A DNA stretch of 15,131 bases from Treponema sp. (lineage in GTDB: Bacteria; Spirochaetota; Spirochaetia; Treponematales; Treponemataceae): contig JALNVF010000082.1 in assembly GCA_023231445.1 (NCBI GenBank), forward strand, positions 1 to 15,131, read 5' to 3'. Positions 6,560 to 13,430 of the stretch are shown here, one piece after another. A model generated the notes under the pieces. It ran no database searches. It was not told the DNA's origin and worked only from the letters and a program-made list of their open reading frames with translations. The position numbers and the translations under genes are program-made. The stretch's first letter is position 1; each line of letters starts with the position of its first letter.

Positions 6560-7843
6560 TTATAAGCCGAGAGTTGAAGAAACCTGTGACTTGAAGTCTG
6601 CAAGAGCAGCATCCTTTGTCTTTTCGCCGTTCTGGTAAGCCGTAACAGCTTCATTGAAAAGCGCTTCTATCTGCTGATCGGATCCCTGAACAAGATTTCC
6701 GTTGACGTTTTTGGCCATTTCACAGAACGCCTTGTAATGGTTCTGTCCGCCAAGATACGGTTCAGAGAATGTATCCTTGAGCGCATCCTGAACATTGATA
6801 TTACCGACCGTATCACCAGATTTCTTTGCATAAGCCGTAAGGAATGTATCATCAGTAGCAAGATATTTAATCATTTCTTTTGCTGCATTCGGATTTTTTG
6901 TTCCCTTATATGCTGCAATCCAAGTGCCGCCCCATGAATAGCCTGCAGGGCCTGCGCACATAGCCCAGTCTCCTGACGTATCGGGAGAGTTTGTCTTCAG
7001 AACATAGTGGAGTCCCCATGTCGGAAGCAGATAGCAGAATACCTCGACAGGTTTCCCTTTGTCATCTTTCAATGTTCCCTTCATACCTGCAAACCAGCCT
7101 TCCGACCACTGCTGAACACGTCCGTCATAATTCTTGTCGTGGAGCAGTTTGCACATATCCATATATTTATCCATAGCCGGATCAATCACCAGTTTTCCGT
7201 CGACAACCCACGGATTCTTGCGTGCACCTTTATACGGCATGAACATATCGCCGGAAGAGGAAACGATATCACACTTCCCGCCTGATTTCTGTTTAAGGAG
7301 ACCTGCTGTCTCAACAAATTTGTCAAGATTAGCAACATATTCCTGAACTTTATCAGGATCATCAGTCCCAAGATATTCTTTCGCAAGGCTGCGGCGGTAG
7401 AAAAGCGCACCCGGACATACCTGCCATGCCATTCCGTATACATGCCCCTTATATGAGCCTATCTGCATCGGATACGCAGCCATCTTGTCTTTTACTTCCG
7501 CATAGACATCATCAAGCGGAAGAAGCAGCCCCGACTCAATGTATTTCCGTACAAAAGCACTTTCGAGAGCGAATACATCGGGCGCTCCGCTCCCGCTTGC
7601 AAGAACCGGATCAAGTTTGTTCGGAAACTGATCGGTCGGCGTCAGTGAATACTCAACCTCTTCATTGGGATGAGCAGGTTTGTAATAATCATTGATCATT
7701 CCCTGTAATTCATCGGTAAATGACCACACAACGAGTTTGTTGCTTGCATCTTTTACAGCAGCCTGTTTCTCACCTTTTTTGCAGCCTGTGGCAAGGATTG
7801 CACAAAGTGATGCAGCCGTCAGAAAAAGCACTGTCTTTTTCAT
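6560..7843 (-). CDS. Sugar ABC transporter substrate-binding lipoprotein (MalE-like family 1)
   Basis: 427 residues. The N-terminus MKKTVLFLTAASLCAILATGC is a lipoprotein signal peptide with the modified cysteine at residue 21; the lipobox ATGC preceded by Leu is of the relaxed kind seen in spirochaetes. The mature protein has the family 1 extracellular solute-binding fold: LVVWSFTDE near the start, APDVFALESAFVRKYIESG, and WGGTWIAAYKGTKNPNAAKE in the second lobe. It would sit on the periplasmic face of the inner membrane and deliver sugar to the two permeases. AAGGAG at 7850-7855 is 6 bases before the ATG. It is the first gene of the operon, directly behind the LacI-type operator. A xylo-oligosaccharide ligand is an inference from the GH43 and GH10 context. 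Confidence 0.94.
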   Translation of the reverse strand: MKKTVLFLTAASLCAILATGCKKGEKQAAVKDASNKLVVWSFTDELQGMINDYYKPAHPNEEVEYSLTPTDQFPNKLDPVLASGSGAPDVFALESAFVRKYIESGLLLPLDDVYAEVKDKMAAYPMQIGSYKGHVYGMAWQVCPGALFYRRSLAKEYLGTDDPDKVQEYVANLDKFVETAGLLKQKSGGKCDIVSSSGDMFMPYKGARKNPWVVDGKLVIDPAMDKYMDMCKLLHDKNYDGRVQQWSEGWFAGMKGTLKDDKGKPVEVFCYLLPTWGLHYVLKTNSPDTSGDWAMCAGPAGYSWGGTWIAAYKGTKNPNAAKEMIKYLATDDTFLTAYAKKSGDTVGNINVQDALKDTFSEPYLGGQNHYKAFCEMAKNVNGNLVQGSDQQIEALFNEAVTAYQNGEKTKDAALADFKSQVSSTLGL

Positions 7844-7879
7844 TTGTAACTCCTTTTCTTCTCTATAGAGTATGTATAT

Positions 7880-7899
7880 TACGGCAACCGGTTGCCGTA
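7880..7899. promoter_or_regulatory. LacI-family operator of the xylan operon
   Basis: A perfect 20-bp palindrome, TACGGCAACCGGTTGCCGTA, with a central CpG and the GCAAC/GTTGC half-sites typical of LacI-family operators. It starts 6 bases after the -10 box, so it covers the expected transcription start. A bound repressor would block initiation. The obvious candidate repressor is the LacI-family protein encoded at the end of this operon. Confidence 0.88.
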
Positions 7900-7905
7900 T
7901 AATTA

Positions 7906-7934
7906 ACTATATCCTTCAATCTATAATTTGTCAA
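7906..7934 (-). promoter_or_regulatory. Promoter of the xylo-oligosaccharide operon
   Basis: On the minus strand TTGACA (7929-7934, perfect consensus) and TATAGT (7906-7911) are separated by 17 bases. The start site is expected near 7899, inside the operator, giving a leader of about 55 bases before the binding-protein ATG. The IS target duplication begins 24 bases upstream of the -35 box, so the insertion leaves the promoter core intact. Confidence 0.85.
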
Positions 7935-7957
7935 ATGTTTTTTCGCTGCAGGAAACT

Positions 7958-7967
7958 ACAGAAACAA
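7958..7967. repeat. Left copy of 10-bp target site duplication
   Basis: ACAGAAACAA abuts the left end of the IS remnant and is identical to the copy at 8483-8492. ISAs1-type elements make duplications of about this size. Confidence 0.9.
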
Positions 7968-7986
7968 CAGGGCAAATGCATTATAA
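7968..7986. repeat. Left terminal inverted repeat of the IS
   Basis: CAGGGCAAATGCATTATAA; differs from the right repeat only at positions 8 and 10. Confidence 0.88.
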
Positions 7987-8037
7987 ATTAAAATAGACTG
8001 TTTAAAACGGGTAAAATAATGTATAGTTATTCCCTGA

Positions 8038-8469
8038 GGGGAAACTATGACATTACTTGATGCAATGGGATGTCAAAAGAAAATCAGTCGACGCTGAACG
8101 ATGATGTGAAAGAGTTTTTCAGCAGAGATGGTAAAAAATACGCGGATGACAGACGGGAGTAAAACCGTTGACGCTCGCTATTTTATTACGTCATTTACAC
8201 ATGTAGAAACGGCTGCAAAGTCCATGCGGTCGCATTGGGAAATCGAAAACAACCTGCATTGGACACTCGACATGATGTACAACGAAGATTATATCCGAAG
8301 TCGGAAAGATCACAGCCCGCAGAATCTTGCCGTTCTGCGAAAAACTGCACTGAATCTTTTTAAGACCGCACCAAACCCGACCGGCAAAGCAAACTTTTCT
8401 TTTCACAAAAAACAGATTACCTGTATGTGTGATGACGATTACTTAATAACTATCCTCCAAATGTTATAA
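8038..8469 (+). pseudogene. ISAs1-family transposase remnant in three frames
   Basis: Fragment A (8038-8082) reads GETMTLLDAMGCQKK, matching the catalytic-aspartate block DAMGCQ of ISAs1 transposases; an in-frame TGA precedes it. Fragment B (8079-8162) begins ENQSTLNDDVKEFF, matching the usual KENQ.TL..D...F block, and ends at TAA. Fragment C (8128-8469, 113 residues from its ATG) contains DARYFITSF, RSHWEIENNLHWTLDM, the C-terminal catalytic-glutamate region, and CDDDYLITIL, the normal C-terminus. The N-terminal part of about 200 residues, a short stretch between A and B, and a longer stretch between B and C are missing. The TAA of fragment C lies inside the right inverted repeat. No active enzyme can be made. 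Confidence 0.9.
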
Positions 8470-8482
8470 TGCGTCTGCCCTG
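8464..8482. repeat. Right terminal inverted repeat of the IS
   Basis: Ends in GCGTCTGCCCTG; its reverse complement matches the left end at 17 of 19 positions. It contains the stop codon of the transposase fragment. Confidence 0.88.
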
Positions 8483-8492
8483 ACAGAAACAA
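8483..8492. repeat. Right copy of 10-bp target site duplication
   Basis: ACAGAAACAA, identical to 7958-7967, directly after the right IS end and 9 bases before the guaB -35 box. Confidence 0.9.
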
Positions 8493-8501
8493 GTAAATAC
8501 C

Positions 8502-8530
8502 TTGATAGAATTGTAATATTATTCTATACT
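8502..8530 (+). promoter_or_regulatory. guaB promoter
   Basis: TTGATA (8502-8507) and TATACT (8525-8530), each 5/6 consensus, with a 17-base spacer. A start near 8537 would give a leader of about 30 bases before the guaB ATG. Confidence 0.75.
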
Positions 8531-8566
8531 GTTGTATTAAATATCTTCAATCACAGGAGTCGCCTC

Positions 8567-10078
8567 ATGGCTTTTTTTTATGATGAACCGTCTCATACAT
8601 TCGATGAATATCTGCTGATTCCGGGGTATACCGCTGCAGACTGCATTCCCTCAAATGTGTCACTTCGTACTCCTATCGTAAAATATAACAAAAATGCTGG
8701 TGAAAAATGTCCGCTCATGATGAACATACCGATGGTTTCTGCAATCATGCAGTCTGTTTCGAACGACAAACTAGCCGTTGCGCTTGCAAAAGAAGGAGGC
8801 ATAAGTTTTATTTATGGTTCCCAGACAATAGCTGACCAGGCTGCCATGATAGCACATGTAAAAATGTACAAAGCAGGTTTTGTTTCATCGGATTCAAATA
8901 TCCGTCCTGATCAGACACTGGAAGAACTTACAGAACTTATAAAAAATACAGGGCATTCTACAGTAGCAGTCACCCAGAATGGCCAGCATAATGGAAAACT
9001 TGTGGGGATCATCACTGAACGCGATTTCCGTATTAACCGCTGTCCGCCTCATTCAACAGTTTCAACATATATGACTCCCCTCGAAAAACTTATCAAAGCA
9101 GAAACCGGTATTTCGCTTGATGAAGCAAACGATCTAATCTGGCAGCACAAAATCAATCAGCTTCCGGTTCTTGATAAAAACGGAAACCTCCAGTACCTGG
9201 TATTCCGCAAAGATTATGCATCACATGAAGAACACCCGCTTGAACTTCTTGACAGTCAGAAACGGTACATAGTCGGAGCAGGTATAAACACCCGTGATTA
9301 CATGGAAAGGGTCCCTATTCTTCTTAGTGCAGGAGCAGATATTTTCTGTCTTGATTCATCAGAAGGATTTACTGAATGGCAGCGTATTGCACTTAAAGAT
9401 ATCCACGAAAAATGGGGCGACAAGGTAAAAGTCGGAGCAGGTAATGTCGTAGATAAGGATGGATTTAATTTTCTTGCAGAGGCTGGTGCAGATTTTGTAA
9501 AAATAGGAATCGGCGGCGGTTCTATCTGTATTACGCGTGAACAAAAAGGTATCGGACGCGGACAGGCAACCGCTACGATTGAAGTGGCTAAAGCCCGGGA
9601 CGAATGGTATCAAAAAACAGGTGTTTATATTCCGATCTGTTCCGACGGCGGCATTGTACATGACTATCATATAACACTTGCACTTGCTATGGGTGCTGAC
9701 TTTGTCATGCTCGGACGTTATTTTGCACGTTTCGATGAAAGCCCCACAAACAAACTTATTGCAAACGGAAACTATGTCAAAGAATACTGGGGAGAAGGCT
9801 CAAACCGGGCACGTAACTGGCAGCGTTACGATCTCGGCGGAGATAAAAAAATGGCATTTGAAGAAGGTGTAGACAGCTACGTTCCGTATGCAGGCAGCCT
9901 TCATGACAATGTACAAATGACAATCAGTAAAGTAATTCATACAATGTGCAATGTTGGAGCTGTTTCTATTCCGGAACTTCAGCAAAAAGCAAAACTTACA
10001 CTTGTAAGTCAGGCATCTATCAGGGAAGGTTCCGCACACGATGTCATTGTAAAAAATACCAGTATCAGAGCTGAATAA
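8567..10078 (+). CDS. guaB: IMP dehydrogenase
   Basis: Oxidises IMP to XMP with NAD, the committed step of GMP synthesis, in the cytoplasm. 503 residues. The N-terminal barrel part (1-105) includes MVSAIMQSVSNDKLAVALA. A Bateman module of two CBS domains follows at about 110-230, with LVGIITERDFR and INQLPVLDKNGNL. The rest of the barrel has CLDSSEG (D263, cofactor side) and the phosphate/potassium loop GIGGGSICITR with catalytic Cys321. The mobile-flap dyad is probably Arg420-Tyr421 in NWQRYDLGG. The loop GIGGGSIC instead of the frequent GIGPGSIC is a variant. The C-terminus lacks a peroxisome-like or other extension. AGGAG at 8555-8559 is 7 bases before the ATG. It is transcribed alone between its own promoter and a terminator. 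GMP reductase is unlikely because of the CBS module and length. Confidence 0.96.
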   Translation: MAFFYDEPSHTFDEYLLIPGYTAADCIPSNVSLRTPIVKYNKNAGEKCPLMMNIPMVSAIMQSVSNDKLAVALAKEGGISFIYGSQTIADQAAMIAHVKMYKAGFVSSDSNIRPDQTLEELTELIKNTGHSTVAVTQNGQHNGKLVGIITERDFRINRCPPHSTVSTYMTPLEKLIKAETGISLDEANDLIWQHKINQLPVLDKNGNLQYLVFRKDYASHEEHPLELLDSQKRYIVGAGINTRDYMERVPILLSAGADIFCLDSSEGFTEWQRIALKDIHEKWGDKVKVGAGNVVDKDGFNFLAEAGADFVKIGIGGGSICITREQKGIGRGQATATIEVAKARDEWYQKTGVYIPICSDGGIVHDYHITLALAMGADFVMLGRYFARFDESPTNKLIANGNYVKEYWGEGSNRARNWQRYDLGGDKKMAFEEGVDSYVPYAGSLHDNVQMTISKVIHTMCNVGAVSIPELQQKAKLTLVSQASIREGSAHDVIVKNTSIRAE

Positions 10079-10097
10079 GACAGAATAGAAAAATATT

Positions 10098-10143
10098 CTG
10101 CAGAAACCGGAATAATGAAATATTTTCTCCGGCTTTTCTGCAG
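10098..10143. terminator. Hairpin terminator between guaB and the oxidoreductase gene
   Basis: CTGCAGAAA (10098-10106) pairs with TTTCTGCAG (10135-10143), and CCGG (10107-10110) with CCGG (10129-10132), leaving a 2-base bulge and an 18-base loop. T-rich sequence follows on the plus strand (TTTAATTT, then a T8 run), and the minus strand reads AATATTTTTCT after the stem. It can serve both convergent genes. Confidence 0.7.
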
Positions 10144-10161
10144 TTTAATTTCTGACTTTTT

Positions 10162-11232
10162 TTACAACTTCTCCTGAAGCAGTGCCCGGATCTGCTCCAG
10201 AATATCAAGATCTTCCAGTCCGTCCTGTAAAGTGGATTTTAACGGAGCTTTGCCGTCGAGATAGTCGACTGCGTTTTTTATCATATTTGAAAAATAGCAG
10301 GTCTTTTTCGGAATTTTTACTTTTTCATCGGGAACTAATGAGTAAAATCCTGTATATAACTTTGACTCTGCCCGTCTGTAAAATTCGGCGTAGCCGTTTC
10401 CGATTCTGATCCGGCCGGCCGTACCGCACACATCAACACCAAAAGCAAAATAACTGCTTCTACCGCTTATCCGGATCGTTACATCCGGACATATATCCGA
10501 CTCAAAATGCACAGAGACATTTCTTACAACTGAAGGTACATTTTCATCGTAATACACACTCGTAATCAGTGGATCATAAAGAATACTGCGTTTTGCTGTT
10601 GATTCATCCGTCTGATTATTTTTCTGCCCAAGAAGGAAACATACTATGTCTACAAGATGTGTCCCGTCATGCAGCAGACTGTATGCACCTGTCAATTCGT
10701 CTGCACTGCTGTACACACGCAGTCCTGAATCAAGTTCTGCAGTAACGTTTTGAATACATCCAACTTTGCTCATATAAGATTTTGCAACGGCATAATCAAG
10801 AGCAAATCTGCGTTCATGGTTTACCATAACTGGTACATTATACTTTGCCGCTGTATCAGCAATTTTTAATCCGTCCTTCATCGTAAGTGCTACCGGTTTT
10901 TCAAGTATTAAAAGCCGGGGTCTGCTTCTGATTACCGCCAGAGCAGTTTCAAGATGTGCACTTTCATTCACCGCAACAACAACTATCTCAGGATTACAGG
11001 CTGCAAGCATATAGGCATAGCTGCTGTAAATAATTCCCCTGCCATAATACCGGTGCCAGTCGTCAAGATGAACAGGATCATTGTCACATCCAGCTATCAG
11101 ACGTATACGTTTTTCAGCAAGCATAGCCATGGTATGAGAAGCCGGCTGCTCACGTTTTTTATCCAGACCAAGTGAAAATCCGATACGACCTGTACCTATT
11201 ATAGCCGCAGTATATTTCGGACGCTTTTTCAT
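10162..11232 (-). CDS. Gfo/Idh/MocA-family NAD(P)-dependent oxidoreductase
   Basis: 356 residues. The N-terminal Rossmann fold shows AAIIGTGRIGFSLG (GxGxxG at residues 13-18). The EKP motif, with Lys112 as likely catalytic lysine, is in LILEKPVALT. The second domain has DGTHLVD (residues 189-195), the DxGxHxxD active-site pattern of the family. Members act on sugars, inositols, sugar nucleotides or biliverdin; this sequence does not reveal which. There is no signal peptide, so it is expected in the cytoplasm. The ATG overlaps the ispH stop by 4 bp (ATGA, 11229-11232), so it is translated with ispH and probably transcribed from the same start. Insert RVYSSADELTGAY before the active-site motif is unremarkable. 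No substrate is proposed. Confidence 0.88.
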   Translation of the reverse strand: MKKRPKYTAAIIGTGRIGFSLGLDKKREQPASHTMAMLAEKRIRLIAGCDNDPVHLDDWHRYYGRGIIYSSYAYMLAACNPEIVVVAVNESAHLETALAVIRSRPRLLILEKPVALTMKDGLKIADTAAKYNVPVMVNHERRFALDYAVAKSYMSKVGCIQNVTAELDSGLRVYSSADELTGAYSLLHDGTHLVDIVCFLLGQKNNQTDESTAKRSILYDPLITSVYYDENVPSVVRNVSVHFESDICPDVTIRISGRSSYFAFGVDVCGTAGRIRIGNGYAEFYRRAESKLYTGFYSLVPDEKVKIPKKTCYFSNMIKNAVDYLDGKAPLKSTLQDGLEDLDILEQIRALLQEKL

Positions 11233-12086
11233 AAATTTTTCTCCAGCAGTTTTTGTTCTACTTCGTTTATTACCTCGTCGGGTGTACTAGCCCCTGCGGT
11301 AATTCCAACCTTCTGCATGGCAAAATATTCTGCAGGAATTTCTCCGGCAGTTTCAATAAGATCGGCATGTGCACATAATTTCTTCGCGGCCAGAAGAAGT
11401 CTTGAGGTATTTGCACTGTTGCGGCCGCCTATCACCAGAACACCGTTCACCTGCGGACATAATTTCCGCAGTGCTTTCTGTCGTTCCTTAGTTGCCGGGC
11501 ATATTGTATTCATCACGTCAATCAAGTGACATTTTTTTTTAAGAATACCGGCAATAGCCTCAAATTCAACAGGACTGAATGTTGTCTGAGACAAAAGTAC
11601 TGCTGTATCGGTATTTTTTAGATCAAGGGCCTTTGCATCCGCTCTATTCTGTACAAGCGCAAAATGAGATCCCGCGTAACCTGCAATTCCCGTCACTTCA
11701 CCGTGATTCCGATCACCTGCCAGGATAACAACAGCACCTTTTACTGCATATTGTGCAGCTATTTTCTGACTTGCAGTAACACGTGTACAAGTTGCATTTA
11801 TAATGCTGCAGCCACGATCTTCAAGACGTTCAATTACTTCAGGAGGAACTCCGTGCGCACGGATTATAACTACACTGTCTTTATCAGCTTTATCAACATC
11901 ACCTTCAGGAAGGATTTCAAGTCCTCTTCTTTTCAACGCATCAAGCGCCGTCTGATTATGTATAAGAGGTCCCAGAGTGTATACTTTTTTTTTATCCGTA
12001 TTCTGTAGCAATGCGTCACCGGCGGTTTCCACCGCACGCCTGACACCCATACAATACCCCAGTACTTTTGCACGAATAACTTCCAT
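11229..12086 (-). CDS. ispH: 4-hydroxy-3-methylbut-2-enyl diphosphate reductase (IspH/LytB)
   Basis: Last enzyme of the MEP isoprenoid pathway, converting HMBPP to IPP and DMAPP with a 4Fe-4S cluster in the cytoplasm. The three cluster cysteines are Cys12 (GYCMGVRRAV), Cys100 (INATCTRV) and Cys196 (NTICPATKERQ). Substrate-binding histidines are visible as H43 (PLIHNQ), H78 (RAHGV) and H128 with catalytic E130 (GDRNHGEVTG); the SxN pair is in GGRNSANTS and the late serine in TAGASTPDEV. 285 residues is a normal length without a C-terminal S1 or other extension. There is no good Shine-Dalgarno sequence before the ATG, but the N-terminal sequence fits the family start. It follows the secF terminator and overlaps the downstream oxidoreductase gene. 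Confidence 0.96.
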   Translation of the reverse strand: MEVIRAKVLGYCMGVRRAVETAGDALLQNTDKKKVYTLGPLIHNQTALDALKRRGLEILPEGDVDKADKDSVVIIRAHGVPPEVIERLEDRGCSIINATCTRVTASQKIAAQYAVKGAVVILAGDRNHGEVTGIAGYAGSHFALVQNRADAKALDLKNTDTAVLLSQTTFSPVEFEAIAGILKKKCHLIDVMNTICPATKERQKALRKLCPQVNGVLVIGGRNSANTSRLLLAAKKLCAHADLIETAGEIPAEYFAMQKVGITAGASTPDEVINEVEQKLLEKNL

Positions 12087-12126
12087 AACAGCAATATATC
12101 ATATAATACATTTTTTCACTATACAT

Positions 12127-12161
12127 AAAAAAAGGCTGCATCCGCTATGAATACAGCCTTT
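12127..12161 (-). terminator. Intrinsic terminator after secF
   Basis: On the minus strand AAAGGCTG (12154-12161) pairs with CAGCCTTT (12131-12138); the region between can form further weak pairs. Seven T residues follow (12127-12133). It separates secDF from ispH. The 40 bases between it and the ispH ATG are very AT-rich; I see no convincing promoter pair there. Confidence 0.85.
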
Positions 12162-12188
12162 TATAAGACAGATGAATCAGTATCTTTT

Positions 12189-13430
12189 TTAAACAGTAAC
12201 TCCTGTATCAAGCACACCTTTATGCATTCTGAGAGAATGATGAATACCATACTCCGGTTTCCAATTTTTTCTCGTTGCAGAAATAAATCCGCTGCTGATG
12301 AATATAGATGAATAACATCCGCTTATAAGACCAACAATCAAAGCAAGGGCAAAATTCTTTATTTCACCTGTTGTAAAAATATACAGAGATGCAGCTGCAA
12401 ACATTGTTGTAGCTGTTGTAATAATCGAACGGCTCAGCGTATCAGTAAGTGCCTGATCAAGAATATCATTAAACTTCTTTGTTTCCAAAACCGGAAGTAA
12501 AGAACGTTCACGGTCAAGAATAACTATTGTGTCGTTTATAGAATAACCGACAATCGTCAGAATAGCAGCCACTATCATTGTTGAAAATTCCATCTGAGAC
12601 CAGACAATAAACGTCATCATCATGAGTGAATCATGAAAAAGGGCAATAACTGCTCCAAGCGCAAAATCCCAGTGAAAGCGTATTGCAGAATACAGCCAGA
12701 TAAGTGCTACTGTGGCTGCAAGAAGAATGATTGACTGAAGTGCAATTGTTTTTGAAAAATTCGAGCCGATAAAGTCAGTTTTTACAACGGCAATATTATC
12801 TGCCCCGAATTTCTCCGACAATTTGCTAATCACAGTTTCCTGAAGCTGCCTGCTGGAAGTACCGTCACCGTTATCTGCCATACGTATCTGAAAACTCATA
12901 TCACTTCCGGAACCAAGCTGTTTGATTGAAACCCCGCTTACAGATGCAAGAGCCTGACGGACATCCGCTATCTGGGCATTAATTTTACCAGCTGAGTACA
13001 AACGGTATGCTGTTGAAGTAAGTTTATTAGAAACATCCGAATTTACGAATAATTCCGACGTCGCTGAATCGCCATACGAATTTACGGTGACATTAACTCC
13101 ATCTACCGTACGAAGGCTCTCAGCAAGAGCATTTACCGTCTGATTGTCAGTAAATTTAAATTCTTTTGTCTCGTTTTCTGCCCCTGTTCCGCTTATAACA
13201 ATATCCGCTTTTGTGTTCGTTATATCGAACGTCACATTGGCACTGCCGCTGTATGTAATATCCATAACAGCCGGAGCAACACGGATTTCCTCAATAAGTC
13301 CGGGTTTGTAGTCGATTCCGAAGTTTATACCACGTATAAAAAAACCGACAATTCCGAAAACAATAATCAGCGAACTTATGATTGCGCACGGCAGAAATGC
13401 CCTGCTGAAATGAATCATCTTTCTAGTCAT
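12189..13430 (-). CDS. secF: Protein translocase subunit SecF
   Basis: Inner-membrane partner of SecD that uses the proton gradient to help export through SecYEG. 413 residues, longer than the usual 300-330. TM1 is near residues 11-33. It is followed by a large periplasmic P1 region of about 200 residues rather than about 100. Then come five membrane segments from about residue 232, including the conserved TIVGYSINDTIVILDRERS and SRSIITTATTMFAAASLYIF. The motif after TM1 reads FGIDYKPG where most SecF have GIDFTGG. The ATG overlaps the secD stop by one base (TAATG), so the two subunits are translationally coupled. The unusual P1 may be a spirochaete trait; I cannot compare here. Confidence 0.94.
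   Translation of the reverse strand: MTRKMIHFSRAFLPCAIISSLIIVFGIVGFFIRGINFGIDYKPGLIEEIRVAPAVMDITYSGSANVTFDITNTKADIVISGTGAENETKEFKFTDNQTVNALAESLRTVDGVNVTVNSYGDSATSELFVNSDVSNKLTSTAYRLYSAGKINAQIADVRQALASVSGVSIKQLGSGSDMSFQIRMADNGDGTSSRQLQETVISKLSEKFGADNIAVVKTDFIGSNFSKTIALQSIILLAATVALIWLYSAIRFHWDFALGAVIALFHDSLMMMTFIVWSQMEFSTMIVAAILTIVGYSINDTIVILDRERSLLPVLETKKFNDILDQALTDTLSRSIITTATTMFAAASLYIFTTGEIKNFALALIVGLISGCYSSIFISSGFISATRKNWKPEYGIHHSLRMHKGVLDTGVTV

Larger units (their letters stand above)
7968..8482 (+). mobile_element. Internally deleted ISAs1-type insertion sequence
   Basis: The element is 515 bp, against about 1.2-1.4 kb for full family members. Its ends are inverted repeats: the left end CAGGGCAAATGCATTATAA (7968-7986) matches the reverse complement of 8464-8482 at 17 of 19 positions. 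Both flanks carry the identical 10-bp sequence ACAGAAACAA. Inside are fragments of an ISAs1/H-repeat transposase in three reading frames, so it cannot move on its own. With both ends intact it could in principle be moved by a related transposase acting in trans. It lies between the divergent promoters of the xylan operon and guaB. Confidence 0.9.

Noticed and set aside
8023..8048. Hairpin ATAGTT/AACTAT with inner CCC/GGG inside the IS remnant, possibly a read-in blocker or deletion hot spot
   Set aside because: The stem needs a bulge and no T-run follows. It spans a decayed junction, so I cannot tell signal from chance.
8191..8406. Antisense 71-codon frame in the IS remnant
   Set aside because: Mirror of the conserved transposase C-terminus (SHWEIEN, DDDYL), which explains the sequence on the other strand.
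12087..12126. Possible ispH promoter in AT-rich sequence
   Set aside because: Several TATNAT-like words occur but none pairs with a -35 box at a good spacing.
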